DNA of 64,000 nucleotides. Source: an uncultured Nitrospiraceae bacterium (GTDB lineage Bacteria; Nitrospirota; Thermodesulfovibrionia; Thermodesulfovibrionales; Dissulfurispiraceae). The stretch covers positions 1 to 64,000 of the forward strand of contig CAIJNL010000048.1 of assembly GCA_903822005.1 (NCBI GenBank). The letters are read 5' to 3'. Below are positions 1 to 7,919 of this stretch, in pieces (position 1 is the stretch's first letter; every line of letters begins with the position of its first letter). The notes beneath the pieces are model-generated. The model ran no database searches. It was not told the DNA's origin and saw only the letters and a program-made list of their open reading frames with translations. The position numbers were made by a program, and so were the translations under genes.

Positions 1-471
1 GCCTATTATGAAACCTTGCCTACCGATGACTTCAAAGTGCTTGCCGTTGAGAAACCATTCAGCTTCAGCATAGATGGCATACCCATTCCAATAATAGGCG
101 CGATAGATTTAATTGAATGGTCCGGCTCAGATACCATCATTCTGACTGATTTTAAGACATCGGCCAAATCGTATAGCGCAGAGGAGATAGACAACAGCTT
201 CCAGCTTGCCGTCTATAACCTTGCCATGAAGGCAGACGGCTTTAACGACCATGATATCCTGCTCAGGTTCGACATTCTGATCAAGACAAAGATTCCCAAA
301 TTTGAACAGCAATATACGGTTATCAATGAGGCACAGGAACGAAAGACCATATCAACCATTAAGCTTGCATGGGAAGGTATAACCAAAGGGACCTTCCTGC
401 CTACTGGTGAGAGATGGCGCTGCACTGGATGTGTTTTCCGAACTGCCTGCAATAAAGAACTTGGGAGCTGA
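1..471 (+). CDS. PD-(D/E)XK nuclease, RecB/Cas4-like C-terminal part (5' truncated by window)
   Basis: The reading frame is open from base 1, so the start lies outside the window. The visible part has the layout of a PD-(D/E)XK superfamily I nuclease: IIGAIDLIEW (catalytic Asp), then ILTDFKTSAK (the D-x-K strand), then a QLAVYNLA helix with the Gln seen in RecB/Cas4 nucleases. Two Cys near the end (CTGCVFRTAC) are part of the Cys set that holds a 4Fe-4S cluster in Cas4/AddB-like proteins; the first Cys of that set would be upstream. It is followed within 3 nt by a small ORF and then a UvrD-like helicase, so it probably works on DNA ends together with that helicase. Confidence 0.75.
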   Translation, partial: AYYETLPTDDFKVLAVEKPFSFSIDGIPIPIIGAIDLIEWSGSDTIILTDFKTSAKSYSAEEIDNSFQLAVYNLAMKADGFNDHDILLRFDILIKTKIPKFEQQYTVINEAQERKTISTIKLAWEGITKGTFLPTGERWRCTGCVFRTACNKELGS

Positions 472-473
472 CC

Positions 474-773
474 ATGGATACGCACACATTACAGATCGCC
501 CAAGCTTATCTGACTACCGAGGAACGGGTTATTGTGGACCTTGAAACACTATTTAAGAGACACCCTGACAATAAGATTATCTCATTCCTTGAGTTTTATA
601 TGAAAGATAGAAAAGAGGAAATAAAAGATTATGTGATCCTTGAGGTAACCGATAAAAGTTTTGATCGCGCGGTGTCAGAGTGGTTCAGGCTTCAAATAGC
701 AATTAACGTATTAAGGCAAGGAGCTACATATGAATATTCAACAACTGAACAAGGAACAGGAGCAAGCCTCTGA
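474..773 (+). CDS. Hypothetical protein, 99 aa
   Basis: The ATG lies 2 nt after the nuclease stop, and the 3' end overlaps the start of the helicase gene by 44 nt, so it is a tightly packed operon member between a RecB-like nuclease and a UvrD-like helicase. The sequence is acidic and helical with no recognised motif. The last ~15 residues are read in another frame of the helicase start. I do not recognise a family. Confidence 0.6.
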   Translation: MDTHTLQIAQAYLTTEERVIVDLETLFKRHPDNKIISFLEFYMKDRKEEIKDYVILEVTDKSFDRAVSEWFRLQIAINVLRQGATYEYSTTEQGTGASL

Positions 774-2574
774 CTTTCTAAATGGTGTCCTCGCTGTAAT
801 TGCTGTTCCCGGTAGCGGCAAAACGCTCACGATGATGAGACGGATAGCAAAACTTATCAATAGCCACGGAATCCCACCCGAAAATATCCTGGGTCTCACA
901 TTCACCAGGAATTCTGCCGAAGAAATGAGAAGCAGGCTAAGGGGCATACTTGATGAAACGGCCGATAGGGTCAATCTTTCCACAATACATAGCTTTTGCA
1001 ATTCAATTCTGAGGAATGAGGGCTATGTATTTGAGATCATTTCGGGCAAAGACCAGATAATGTTCTTAAAGCAAGTTATGAAGCAGCTCAAAGTTAAGGG
1101 GTTATCGGCGGGAATGATCATGAACGAGATATCGCTGAGCAAGAACAACCTGATTTCGCATGATGAATACAGGGATCTCTATGAAGGGGACAAGCTAATG
1201 TTGAAAGTGGCCGAGGTTTATGAGGCCTACGACCGCGAGAAGTCAAAAAAGATGTTACTTGATTTCGATGATCTGATATTCTCAACCTACAGGCTTCTTA
1301 GCAGCAAGCCTGAGATTAGAGAGAAATACCGAGATACATTCAGGCACCTGCTTGTGGACGAATTCCAGGACACTAACCCGGCACAGCTTGGCATTCTCAA
1401 ACAGCTCATAAATGAAAAAGGATCATTTTGGGTATGCGGAGATGATTGGCAGAGTATTTATTCCTTTATCGGGGTATCGGTAACAAACCTCTTTAAATTC
1501 AATGAGGCCTTTCCGGATTCAGAGCAGATAATACTGAATATGAATTACCGGTCAACGGGCAAGATACTCAGGGCATGCCAGAACTTAATCAGCCGAAATG
1601 TCAGGAAGATTGAAAAGACCCTTAAAACCGAAAATGCCGATGGAGAGGATATTGTCGTGCTTGAATGTGCCAATGAAGAAGATGAATCAAGGAAGATGGC
1701 TGCTGAAATAGGTTCACTCGTCGAAAGCAAGAGATTTGTGTATAAGGACATGGCAATCCTGTACCGCGCAAACTATCAATCCAGAATAATAGAAGAAGTC
1801 CTATCGGAACTAAAGATCCCATACCACATCGAAAACGGGCTTAACTTCTACCAGCGGACAGAGGTTAGGATACTTCTGGACTACCTGAGGGTAATAGTCG
1901 ATCCTGATTCTGAAGCTGCCGATGAGGCTCTTGGCAATGTAATTAATGTCCCCAATCGTTACATCAGCCGAAAGATAATGGCCGACATAACAGCATTTGC
2001 GGAGACAAGGAACATTCACATTTATGAAGCTTTAAAGAGGATGCCTATGACACTACCTTATATCCGGCATAACATCAAAGACCTGACAGAGTTTCTTGAT
2101 CCATTGATAGCAGATGCCATAAACCTTGAACCATCAGAAACTATTGCCCTGCTCAGAGCCGTATTGGATATAGACCGGCATGTTACCGAAGACGAGATAC
2201 CAAACCCGGATGACATGAAGATTGCAAACTTAAACCAGCTTCAGCTTGCAGCCACAAAATTCAGGGACATAAAGAACTTCCTGGCACATACAGATACTTT
2301 TAAAGAGAGACTTTCTGATGACAGGGAAGGTATATCACTCATGACAATTCATCGTGCAAAAGGATTGGAGTTCCCTGTGGTATTTCTATGCGGACTGGTA
2401 GAAGGTATCCTGCCTACAAAAAAAGGGGACCCAGAAGAAGAGCGGCGCGTAGCTTTTGTGGCAATATCCAGAGCCATGAAATTACTGTTTCTGTCCTGGT
2501 ATGTATCCTGCTTAAATGGTCAGCAATCAAGAAAGTCAGTATTCCTTGACGAGATCCTTAATCCCCAAAAGTAA
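730..2574 (+). CDS. UvrD/Rep-family superfamily 1 DNA helicase
   Basis: A 614-aa 3'-5' SF1A helicase. Motifs in order: Walker A AVPGSGKT (about 26-33), motif Ia GLTFTRNSAEEM, Walker B LVDEFQDT, motif III CGDDWQSIYSF, motif IV LNMNYRST, motif V TIHRAKGLEF and motif VI RRVAFVAISRA. The ribosome site AAGGAG lies 7 nt before ATG 730. It lacks a fused nuclease; the separate RecB-like nuclease two genes upstream probably supplies that activity, giving an AddAB-like split pair. Context (RadC, DUF932) points to a mobile-element or defence role rather than the housekeeping UvrD. Confidence 0.93.
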   Translation: MNIQQLNKEQEQASDFLNGVLAVIAVPGSGKTLTMMRRIAKLINSHGIPPENILGLTFTRNSAEEMRSRLRGILDETADRVNLSTIHSFCNSILRNEGYVFEIISGKDQIMFLKQVMKQLKVKGLSAGMIMNEISLSKNNLISHDEYRDLYEGDKLMLKVAEVYEAYDREKSKKMLLDFDDLIFSTYRLLSSKPEIREKYRDTFRHLLVDEFQDTNPAQLGILKQLINEKGSFWVCGDDWQSIYSFIGVSVTNLFKFNEAFPDSEQIILNMNYRSTGKILRACQNLISRNVRKIEKTLKTENADGEDIVVLECANEEDESRKMAAEIGSLVESKRFVYKDMAILYRANYQSRIIEEVLSELKIPYHIENGLNFYQRTEVRILLDYLRVIVDPDSEAADEALGNVINVPNRYISRKIMADITAFAETRNIHIYEALKRMPMTLPYIRHNIKDLTEFLDPLIADAINLEPSETIALLRAVLDIDRHVTEDEIPNPDDMKIANLNQLQLAATKFRDIKNFLAHTDTFKERLSDDREGISLMTIHRAKGLEFPVVFLCGLVEGILPTKKGDPEEERRVAFVAISRAMKLLFLSWYVSCLNGQQSRKSVFLDEILNPQK

Positions 2575-2626
2575 GTTTCAGACAAACACCTGCCAACAAT
2601 TAAACACAAGAAAGGAGAATAACATT

Positions 2627-3085
2627 ATGCCTTACCAGTTAATTCATTTCAGAGATTCAGAGCAAATACTCAAAAAGAAGAAGATGCTGGCCGATGTTAC
2701 ACAGACACTTGAATATCTGGATTCAGTCCTCCAGGGAGCCTTCCCTTATGGTGCCCTGCTCAAGGAGGGCTTAGCAGAGAACGGTTGGCGGTCGAACGGT
2801 AACCTAAGTATACTGCCGGGCCGAAAGTATCAGTGGAGAGGTTTTAAACAGGGTATAGCCATAGAGGGGTCACTTGCAGTTTACGAATATATACTCTCAG
2901 GGCTATTCAGGCTTCAAATAGGCTATGCAAAAGGAAAAGTGGATGCCGGGATACTTCTGGTTAATAGCCTAAGAAGCGACAAAACCCCTTACGGCTCAAC
3001 TCTGGAAATGCTGGAATCTGAAATGGAAATGCTTGAGGATACCATTACGGTTCCGGTTACGGTAGCTCTATTTGATCTCGTATAA
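2627..3085 (+). CDS. Possible BglII/BamHI-like PD-(D/E)XK protein
   Basis: A 152-aa protein. The ATG at 2627 is chosen because AAAGGAG sits 9 nt upstream; the longer frame runs back into the helicase. The central stretch GLAENGWRSNG, then IAIEGSLAVYEYILSGLFRL and GKVDAGILLV resembles my memory of the layout of BglII-type restriction endonucleases (conserved Glu in a strand, helix, then strand D-x-G-I-L-I-V). No cognate methylase is visible nearby. The family assignment is tentative. It is followed by a strong terminator. Confidence 0.5.
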   Translation: MPYQLIHFRDSEQILKKKKMLADVTQTLEYLDSVLQGAFPYGALLKEGLAENGWRSNGNLSILPGRKYQWRGFKQGIAIEGSLAVYEYILSGLFRLQIGYAKGKVDAGILLVNSLRSDKTPYGSTLEMLESEMEMLEDTITVPVTVALFDLV

Positions 3086-3113
3086 AACAACAATCAATCA
3101 CAATCATGACAAA

Positions 3114-3143
3114 GGAGGGCGTAACAGCCCTCCTTGTTGTTTT
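3114..3143 (+). terminator. Rho-independent terminator
   Basis: A perfect 7-bp GC-rich stem, GGAGGGC / GCCCTCC (3114-3120 and 3127-3133), with a 6-nt loop, followed by TTGTTGTTTT. It separates the helicase operon from the RadC gene. Confidence 0.75.
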
Positions 3144-3159
3144 GAGAAAGGAGCATCGA

Positions 3160-3606
3160 ATGAAAAATATCAGCGTCGTCCGTCTTGAGATGGTAAAGGA
3201 CAGGACTATTTCATACGGGAAGAAACAGGTAACAGGCCCGGCTGAACTTGCAGAGATCGGTTATGAGCTATTAGGCAAATCAGATAAGGAGATATTCCTC
3301 TGTGTCTGCTTGAATGTCCGGAACAACATAAATGCTATCAATATTGTGGCTACCGGCTCTTCAACAGGCATTACGTTGCTTCCGTATGAGGTATTCAAGG
3401 TTCCGGTTATCTCCAATTCAGTATCAATAGCCCTTCTTCATAATCACACATCAGGAAATCCAGCACCAAGTAACGAGGATATCAGGATTACAGAGAAATT
3501 GATTGAAGCGGGGAAAGTCCTGGGTATAGCAGTAGTGGACCATGTGATTGTCGGTGATGGCGAATATTACTCATTTACCGAAAATGATGTCTGCAATTTC
3601 GTTTAG
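3160..3606 (+). CDS. RadC-like JAB-domain protein
   Basis: A 148-aa RadC/DUF2466 protein. The metal-binding JAB motif is clear: LLHNHTSGNPAPSNEDI is the H-x-H-x7-S-x-x-D signature of JAMM peptidase-fold proteins. The ATG at 3160 follows AAAGGAG; a longer frame would start within the terminator stem. Short RadC copies that lack the N-terminal helix-hairpin-helix part are common on plasmids, ICEs and phages. The molecular function is not settled; no DNA repair role should be assumed. Confidence 0.88.
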   Translation: MKNISVVRLEMVKDRTISYGKKQVTGPAELAEIGYELLGKSDKEIFLCVCLNVRNNINAINIVATGSSTGITLLPYEVFKVPVISNSVSIALLHNHTSGNPAPSNEDIRITEKLIEAGKVLGIAVVDHVIVGDGEYYSFTENDVCNFV

Positions 3607-3619
3607 GGAGGTTATGACT

Positions 3620-3754
3620 ATGGAGATTTGGCAAGATGAAGTGGATAACGAAGTTACAAATTCAATGATATGCCCGGAATGCAGTAATAAGCTATATCCT
3701 GTATCGGGCTGCTTCTACTGTCCATTTTGCGGATTTTTGAGCTGTGAACAATAA
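3620..3754 (+). CDS. Small Zn-ribbon protein, 44 aa
   Basis: The ATG at 3620 is placed 8 nt after GGGAGG; an in-frame ATG at 3614 is too close to that site. Four Cys in two pairs (CPEC, then CPFC), plus an extra Cys in SGCFYC, give a typical zinc ribbon. It lies between RadC and DUF932 genes and is probably co-expressed. Function unknown. Confidence 0.7.
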   Translation: MEIWQDEVDNEVTNSMICPECSNKLYPVSGCFYCPFCGFLSCEQ

Positions 3755-3768
3755 GGAGGAGGCATAAA

Positions 3769-4731
3769 ATGATTACTTTAACAGAGGCAAATAAAAAAGC
3801 TATGACAACTTTTGATAATGTTTGTGACAGGATCGAGGCACTCTCACGGGACTGCTACGACGAAATGATACCTGCAAAGGATATTTCGTTTAATCATCTA
3901 CAGTCGGTAAAAATTGGCACTGAGGAACATTATCTGAGACCTGCAGCACAAATGGAGATAGCTTTCAGGCTTGGCATTCCGCTTCATTATTTGAGAAGGT
4001 GTCCGCAGTCAGTCCAGGCTTATAATATGAACCACTGGATAAAGGAGGAAAAGAATGAACATCTGTTCTTCCGATTCGATACCACTGATGTTCGGGCAAT
4101 ATTCACCCCAAGATATAAGCCCGTGGATAATTTCGAGATAGCGGAAAAGTTGAGAGACATGGGATATAAGGACAATACGCAGGTTCAGTGCCACCTTGAT
4201 TCAGAGTTTATGCTACTTAATATCCCGGACGGAACAAGGTCATTTGAGATACGCAAGGGCGATACAATGGCTCCCGGACTGTCCATTTCCAATTCAGAAG
4301 TTGGTCTTGCATCTGTGTCTATAGCCGCCTATATACTAAGACTGATCTGCACCAATGGAATGATTGCGGCAAGCAGATTGTCGGGCAAAAGCTACAGGCA
4401 CGTTTCAAGAAGAATCCTTGACGAGTTCCCGGAAACGATTATGAAATACGCAGATGGTATTGAGGATCAGAAGGAGCTGCTAAGATTTTCAGTCGAGAGC
4501 CTAATTGATGATCCACTGGCGAGCATAGAGAGATTTAACCGACAGTTTGCTTTGAGCGAGGAAGAGGTTAAGGCAGTGGAATGGGCCTGGCCTTATGAAA
4601 CGGGGCCTGCCCTTTACCATATTGTTGGGACATATACGAGAGCCGCACAGTATGAAGGCCTCTCTGCTGAATCAAGTTACGGGCTTCAGAGGGTCGGAGG
4701 CTTAATACTTGGCATGGTTAGCAAGAATTAA
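3769..4731 (+). CDS. DUF932 family protein
   Basis: A 320-aa protein of the DUF932 (phage/plasmid-like) family, recognised by the pattern of an N-terminal EHYLRPAAQMEIAFRLGIP region, the FRFDTTDVRAIFTPRYKPVDN strand set, and ASVSIAAYILRLICTNGM followed by a basic segment. AAGGAGG precedes the ATG. The family is typical of plasmids, ICEs and phages and often sits with RadC; its biochemical role is unknown. Confidence 0.85.
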   Translation: MITLTEANKKAMTTFDNVCDRIEALSRDCYDEMIPAKDISFNHLQSVKIGTEEHYLRPAAQMEIAFRLGIPLHYLRRCPQSVQAYNMNHWIKEEKNEHLFFRFDTTDVRAIFTPRYKPVDNFEIAEKLRDMGYKDNTQVQCHLDSEFMLLNIPDGTRSFEIRKGDTMAPGLSISNSEVGLASVSIAAYILRLICTNGMIAASRLSGKSYRHVSRRILDEFPETIMKYADGIEDQKELLRFSVESLIDDPLASIERFNRQFALSEEEVKAVEWAWPYETGPALYHIVGTYTRAAQYEGLSAESSYGLQRVGGLILGMVSKN

Positions 4732-4734
4732 GGG

Positions 4735-4759
4735 AAAGGGGGAGAGATCCCCTTTTTTT
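4735..4759 (+). terminator. Rho-independent terminator after DUF932 gene
   Basis: Stem AAAGGGG / CCCCTTT with loop GAGAGAT, running into a run of T. It starts 4 nt after the stop codon of the DUF932 gene. Confidence 0.8.
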
Positions 4760-4785
4760 GTCGGCTATGTGAGAGTGGCATTGTA

Positions 4786-4876
4786 CACCATCGAGTAATT
4801 TACAAAGTCGATTCCGGCATTTTAAGCGCTTGTATATCGGTTCATCGCATATATAATATTTCTGATTTTCAATTTC
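4786..4876 (+). repeat. Dispersed ~90-bp repeat, copy 1
   Basis: First of four related copies. It starts CACCATCGAGTAATT and holds the shared core GTATATCGGTTCAT followed by CATATATAATATTT and an AT-rich tail TGATTTTCAA. It lies between the DUF932 terminator and the ankyrin cassette. The core contains TATAAT, so it could also carry a promoter. Confidence 0.85.
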
Positions 4877-4949
4877 GAAAGACATTATGATATTATCCTG
4901 AAAGTTAGACAATAATAATTTAGTTGGAGAGCAACTAAAGGGTAAAATC

Positions 4950-5312
4950 ATGGATATAGAAAAGAAGGTGTTTCAATTCAAAATCAGACTGAGAAACATC
5001 GAACCCGAAATATGGCGACGGATAGTAGTGCCTGCAAATTATAGTTTTTGGGATCTGCACGTTGCCACTCAGGATTCAATTGGTTGGCTTGATTCCCACT
5101 TTCATGCGTTTCGTGTAAAAAATCCGAATAATGGTGTGTCTGAACAAATTGGCATACCAAATGACGAGTATCTGGATGATGAACTTGTTTTCCTGCCAGG
5201 GTGGAAAATGCCGATCGCGAAATATTATCAAAAGCCTGGTGACAATGCTTCATATGAATACGATTTTAGAGACGACTGGGAACATGAAATAACATTGGAA
5301 ATGATCAATTAA
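4950..5312 (+). CDS. pRiA4b ORF-3-like protein, C-terminally short
   Basis: A 120-aa protein of the plasmid pRiA4b ORF-3 / IS1096 TnpR-like family: an N-terminal strand and IEPEIWRRIVVP, then WDLHVATQDSIGWLDSHFHAF, then YDFRDDWEHEITLE. The family normally continues past this last motif for roughly 50 residues with a Cys-rich PPEDCGG segment; here TAA follows directly. The next gene starts at the following base (5313), so a recombination junction is likely. Function of the family is not established. Confidence 0.75.
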   Translation: MDIEKKVFQFKIRLRNIEPEIWRRIVVPANYSFWDLHVATQDSIGWLDSHFHAFRVKNPNNGVSEQIGIPNDEYLDDELVFLPGWKMPIAKYYQKPGDNASYEYDFRDDWEHEITLEMIN

Positions 5313-6179
5313 ATGAAACCGGATAAGCGGCAGATTTGGGAATATTTCGGCGCGGTTTATGACGGAGATATCGCCAAGGTGCAGACCTTTCTCAGCGACG
5401 GCATGCCTGTCGACATTCGCCATGACGATGGCCATACGGTGCTGATGGAGGCGATATTTGCTGATAATTCGGAACTGGTATCTTTTCTGATTCGGAATGG
5501 AGCAGACATCAATATAACGGATCCGGATTTTGGCGAGACTATCCTTAATATCATGGCGCATGACGGTCAATATGAAAAGGTTCAGCTGCTGCTGAAATAC
5601 GGGGCCGATCCGAATATCCGGGATAACAATGGCAAGACGCCTCTCATTCACGCAGCGCGTGAAGGGTATCCGGCTTCAGTAGAACTTCTCATCGAGCATG
5701 GCGCCGATCCCAACATCAAAGACAATAACGGAGACGATGCAATAAGGATTGCCAAGTATCGCGACTATAGGGAAATGGTTCAATATCTCATGGCCCATGG
5801 TGCGGTTGACAGCGGGGAACCGGCTTACGAAGAAACGGTGATGAATGATTACTATGACGACATGAAAGAAATACACAGCAAACATCTCGATGACCGGATG
5901 TTTGTACTTGAGGTCTCCAGGGTTACCTCAAGATCCCTTACCACCACCGAAGCAGACCGGAAAATGTGGGCCGTCATCACCAAGCGGAACGTCATGGGAT
6001 ATCCTCCCTACAGCACAAGCAGTTTCGACACAATGGCCGAAGCTGTAGATTATCTGAAGAAAGTGGTTCCGTCCACGCCGCGTGTAAGTCTGGGAGGACA
6101 ATCTCCGTATCCGCCCATATCATACGAGGAATATCAGGCCTGGCTTGAATCAATCGGCGTAAGACGGTTGCCTTATTAA
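5313..6179 (+). CDS. Ankyrin-repeat protein with unknown C-terminal domain
   Basis: A 288-aa protein. About four ankyrin repeats fill residues 10-170, with the usual GHTVLMEAI, LIRNGADINITD, GKTPLIHAAREG and LLIEHGADPNIKD units. Residues ~195-288 form a separate, unrecognised domain rich in Tyr and Pro. The ATG abuts the stop of the previous gene, and the base composition shifts to more GC at the junction. No signal peptide, so it is likely a cytoplasmic protein-binding scaffold. The 86-aa gene behind it seems co-transcribed. Confidence 0.85.
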   Translation: MKPDKRQIWEYFGAVYDGDIAKVQTFLSDGMPVDIRHDDGHTVLMEAIFADNSELVSFLIRNGADINITDPDFGETILNIMAHDGQYEKVQLLLKYGADPNIRDNNGKTPLIHAAREGYPASVELLIEHGADPNIKDNNGDDAIRIAKYRDYREMVQYLMAHGAVDSGEPAYEETVMNDYYDDMKEIHSKHLDDRMFVLEVSRVTSRSLTTTEADRKMWAVITKRNVMGYPPYSTSSFDTMAEAVDYLKKVVPSTPRVSLGGQSPYPPISYEEYQAWLESIGVRRLPY

Positions 6180-6195
6180 CAGAAAGGAGCGATAA

Positions 6196-6456
6196 GTGAA
6201 GAACAAAAGGATTGAACAGCTGCTTGGGTCAGCAATGGGACAGGGGACCTACAGGATAGTCGGACAGTATACCGAGCCTCGCTCCTATGGTGTTTACGAT
6301 GTTCGCGATGCAGGACGCAGCAGAAGGTACCGCTTTGGCAATCACCCTGTCAGGGAGCTCGAACTGCTGCGGGAATTCGACAGTGTCTCAGTAGTCGGGA
6401 TTTTCCGGAACCGGGAAGAAGCCATGGAACTGGCAGGACTTCTCAACTGGAAATAG
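6196..6456 (+). CDS. Hypothetical protein, 86 aa (GTG start)
   Basis: The GTG start lies 6 nt after AAAGGAGCG, 16 nt behind the ankyrin gene, so the pair is probably an operon. The sequence contains a GTYRIVGQYTEPRSYGVYDV segment and a C-terminal helix. No family recognised. Confidence 0.65.
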   Translation: MKNKRIEQLLGSAMGQGTYRIVGQYTEPRSYGVYDVRDAGRSRRYRFGNHPVRELELLREFDSVSVVGIFRNREEAMELAGLLNWK

Positions 6457-6637
6457 CGCGGCAAATACTTTCAATCTGACGGCATACTCAGTCAGGCAGT
6501 CTATCCCGGAGCGGAATCTTAAGTTCCTCGCCATTTACCGCGGCCGGATGCCTCACAGTCCAGGATGAGCTTAAAGCACATTGGGGCCTGTTAGAGTGGC
6601 TTGTTGATGAGATAAACATGAAGACTGAGTGTCTGAT

Positions 6638-6726
6638 CACCATCGAGCAATTACGAAAACGATTTAGTTTATATAGACGCCTGTATGCCGGTTCATCTCA
6701 TATATAATTTTTTTGATTTTCAAATT
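6638..6726 (+). repeat. Dispersed ~90-bp repeat, copy 2
   Basis: Same layout and orientation as copy 1: CACCATCGAGCAATTACGAAA, then GTATGCCGGTTCATCTCATAT, then an AT-rich tail. It ends at the 3' end of the leftward UDG-like gene. Confidence 0.85.
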
Positions 6727-7453
6727 AGCAATTAAGCGCACCAATTATGTCATTAAGATATTTATCTAATCCATTGAAATATAAATACTGAGGGTGATAT
6801 GTTCTTATTGAATTTTCTGGAAGCCAAGGTGATTTCACACGGGCCAATTGCTTTTCAGTTCTCTCATTAACCCGTTCAAATGTAGCTTCACTGAAAATTC
6901 TACGAATATACTTATCGTAATCATGCCCAGAAAAGAAAATCACAATATCTGGTTTTAATTCCTTAATTTCAAATAACACGATATCGAACCATTTGTCTTC
7001 CCATTTCAAAATAATATCGCCAGGCGTTCCTTTGGCGTTTGCGGAACCTATTTTTATGACATTATTCCATAAAATGCTTAGCGATCTTCCGGAAGGCTTT
7101 AGCTTTTCTATCAACACCCGTTCAAATTTTTTTTCAGCATTCCAGAAAGGCGTGCTACGATTATAGCAGCCGCCTTTATTATAAAATAGATCATAAATAT
7201 TTAAGATATGGGAAACTCCTCCTGTATGTGGAAATATATTCTCCCAGCCATTTGTCTCCTTGCCGAAGATCATCACCTTGCAGTCCGCTTCGTAATACAT
7301 AGGCGGAACCTCTAAAAGCAGTGGGTTTGCGGGCATCTCATCGATAAAACTGAAGTTTGCATAATTGCTGCAAAGATCATCCCATTCAGACTGGTACTTA
7401 TCCAATAGCATATTCATTGCACCGCCTGCAATTCCGTTATGACAAAAGTTCAA
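6725..7453 (-). CDS. Uracil-DNA-glycosylase-like fold protein
   Basis: Up to 242 aa. The start could also be one of two ATGs about 12-14 codons downstream. Features recalling the UDG superfamily: KVMIFGKETNGW near residue 60, the hydrophobic strand PDIVIFFSGHDYDKY and the late RTYHPQYL, which may be the motif-2 H-x-x. No reaction can be assigned. It overlaps the upstream receiver-like gene by 17 nt in the same direction, so the two are translationally coupled. Confidence 0.6.
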   Translation of the reverse strand: MNFCHNGIAGGAMNMLLDKYQSEWDDLCSNYANFSFIDEMPANPLLLEVPPMYYEADCKVMIFGKETNGWENIFPHTGGVSHILNIYDLFYNKGGCYNRSTPFWNAEKKFERVLIEKLKPSGRSLSILWNNVIKIGSANAKGTPGDIILKWEDKWFDIVLFEIKELKPDIVIFFSGHDYDKYIRRIFSEATFERVNERTEKQLARVKSPWLPENSIRTYHPQYLYFNGLDKYLNDIIGALNC

Positions 7454-7835
7454 TGATCTTGGCTTCTAGGTCATCAATCGTAAAAGGTTTAGATAAAAAG
7501 GCCGCCTCTTCTTCAAGAATTCCTTTTTTTACAAGCTCATCTAAGGTGCACCCAGACATGAACAGAACCTTAATGTCCGGTCTCAACTTAGTTATTGCCT
7601 CACTCAGCGCCTTACCGTTCATGTTCATCTCTGGCATCATAACACTCGTCAACAACAAGTCAAACTTTACTGCTTTATTCTGAAGAAGACGCAGCGCTTC
7701 GGTAGGTGATGCAGTAGTAACCGAATAGCGCAGAAAATCTTCTATGAAGCATTTTATAGAATTGCCAAATCCTTCTTCACCCGCAACGACAAGAATATTC
7801 TTTATACTTTTTGGAACATCCAATTTCTTTTTCAT
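7437..7835 (-). CDS. CheY-like receiver domain lacking the phospho-acceptor
   Basis: A 132-aa single receiver domain. The fold is clear (NILVVAGEEGFGNSI, FDLLLTSVMMPEMNMNG, KVLFMSGCTLDELV, AAFLSKPFTIDDLEAK). Related receivers read DDE where this has AGE, and LLLTDVVMPGMNG where this has LLLTSVMMPEMNMNG; so the acidic pocket and the phospho-accepting Asp are both gone, while the Thr/Ser and Lys positions remain. It probably acts as a phosphorylation-independent partner domain. No kinase is adjacent. Confidence 0.85.
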   Translation of the reverse strand: MKKKLDVPKSIKNILVVAGEEGFGNSIKCFIEDFLRYSVTTASPTEALRLLQNKAVKFDLLLTSVMMPEMNMNGKALSEAITKLRPDIKVLFMSGCTLDELVKKGILEEEAAFLSKPFTIDDLEAKIIELLS

Positions 7836-7919
7836 ATTACTAGACTACTCTCATGACGGCTTCTCATTAAAATTCGTAAACACAAAAACTTTTGTATTGG
7901 CTCATAGTGCCAACTCATT

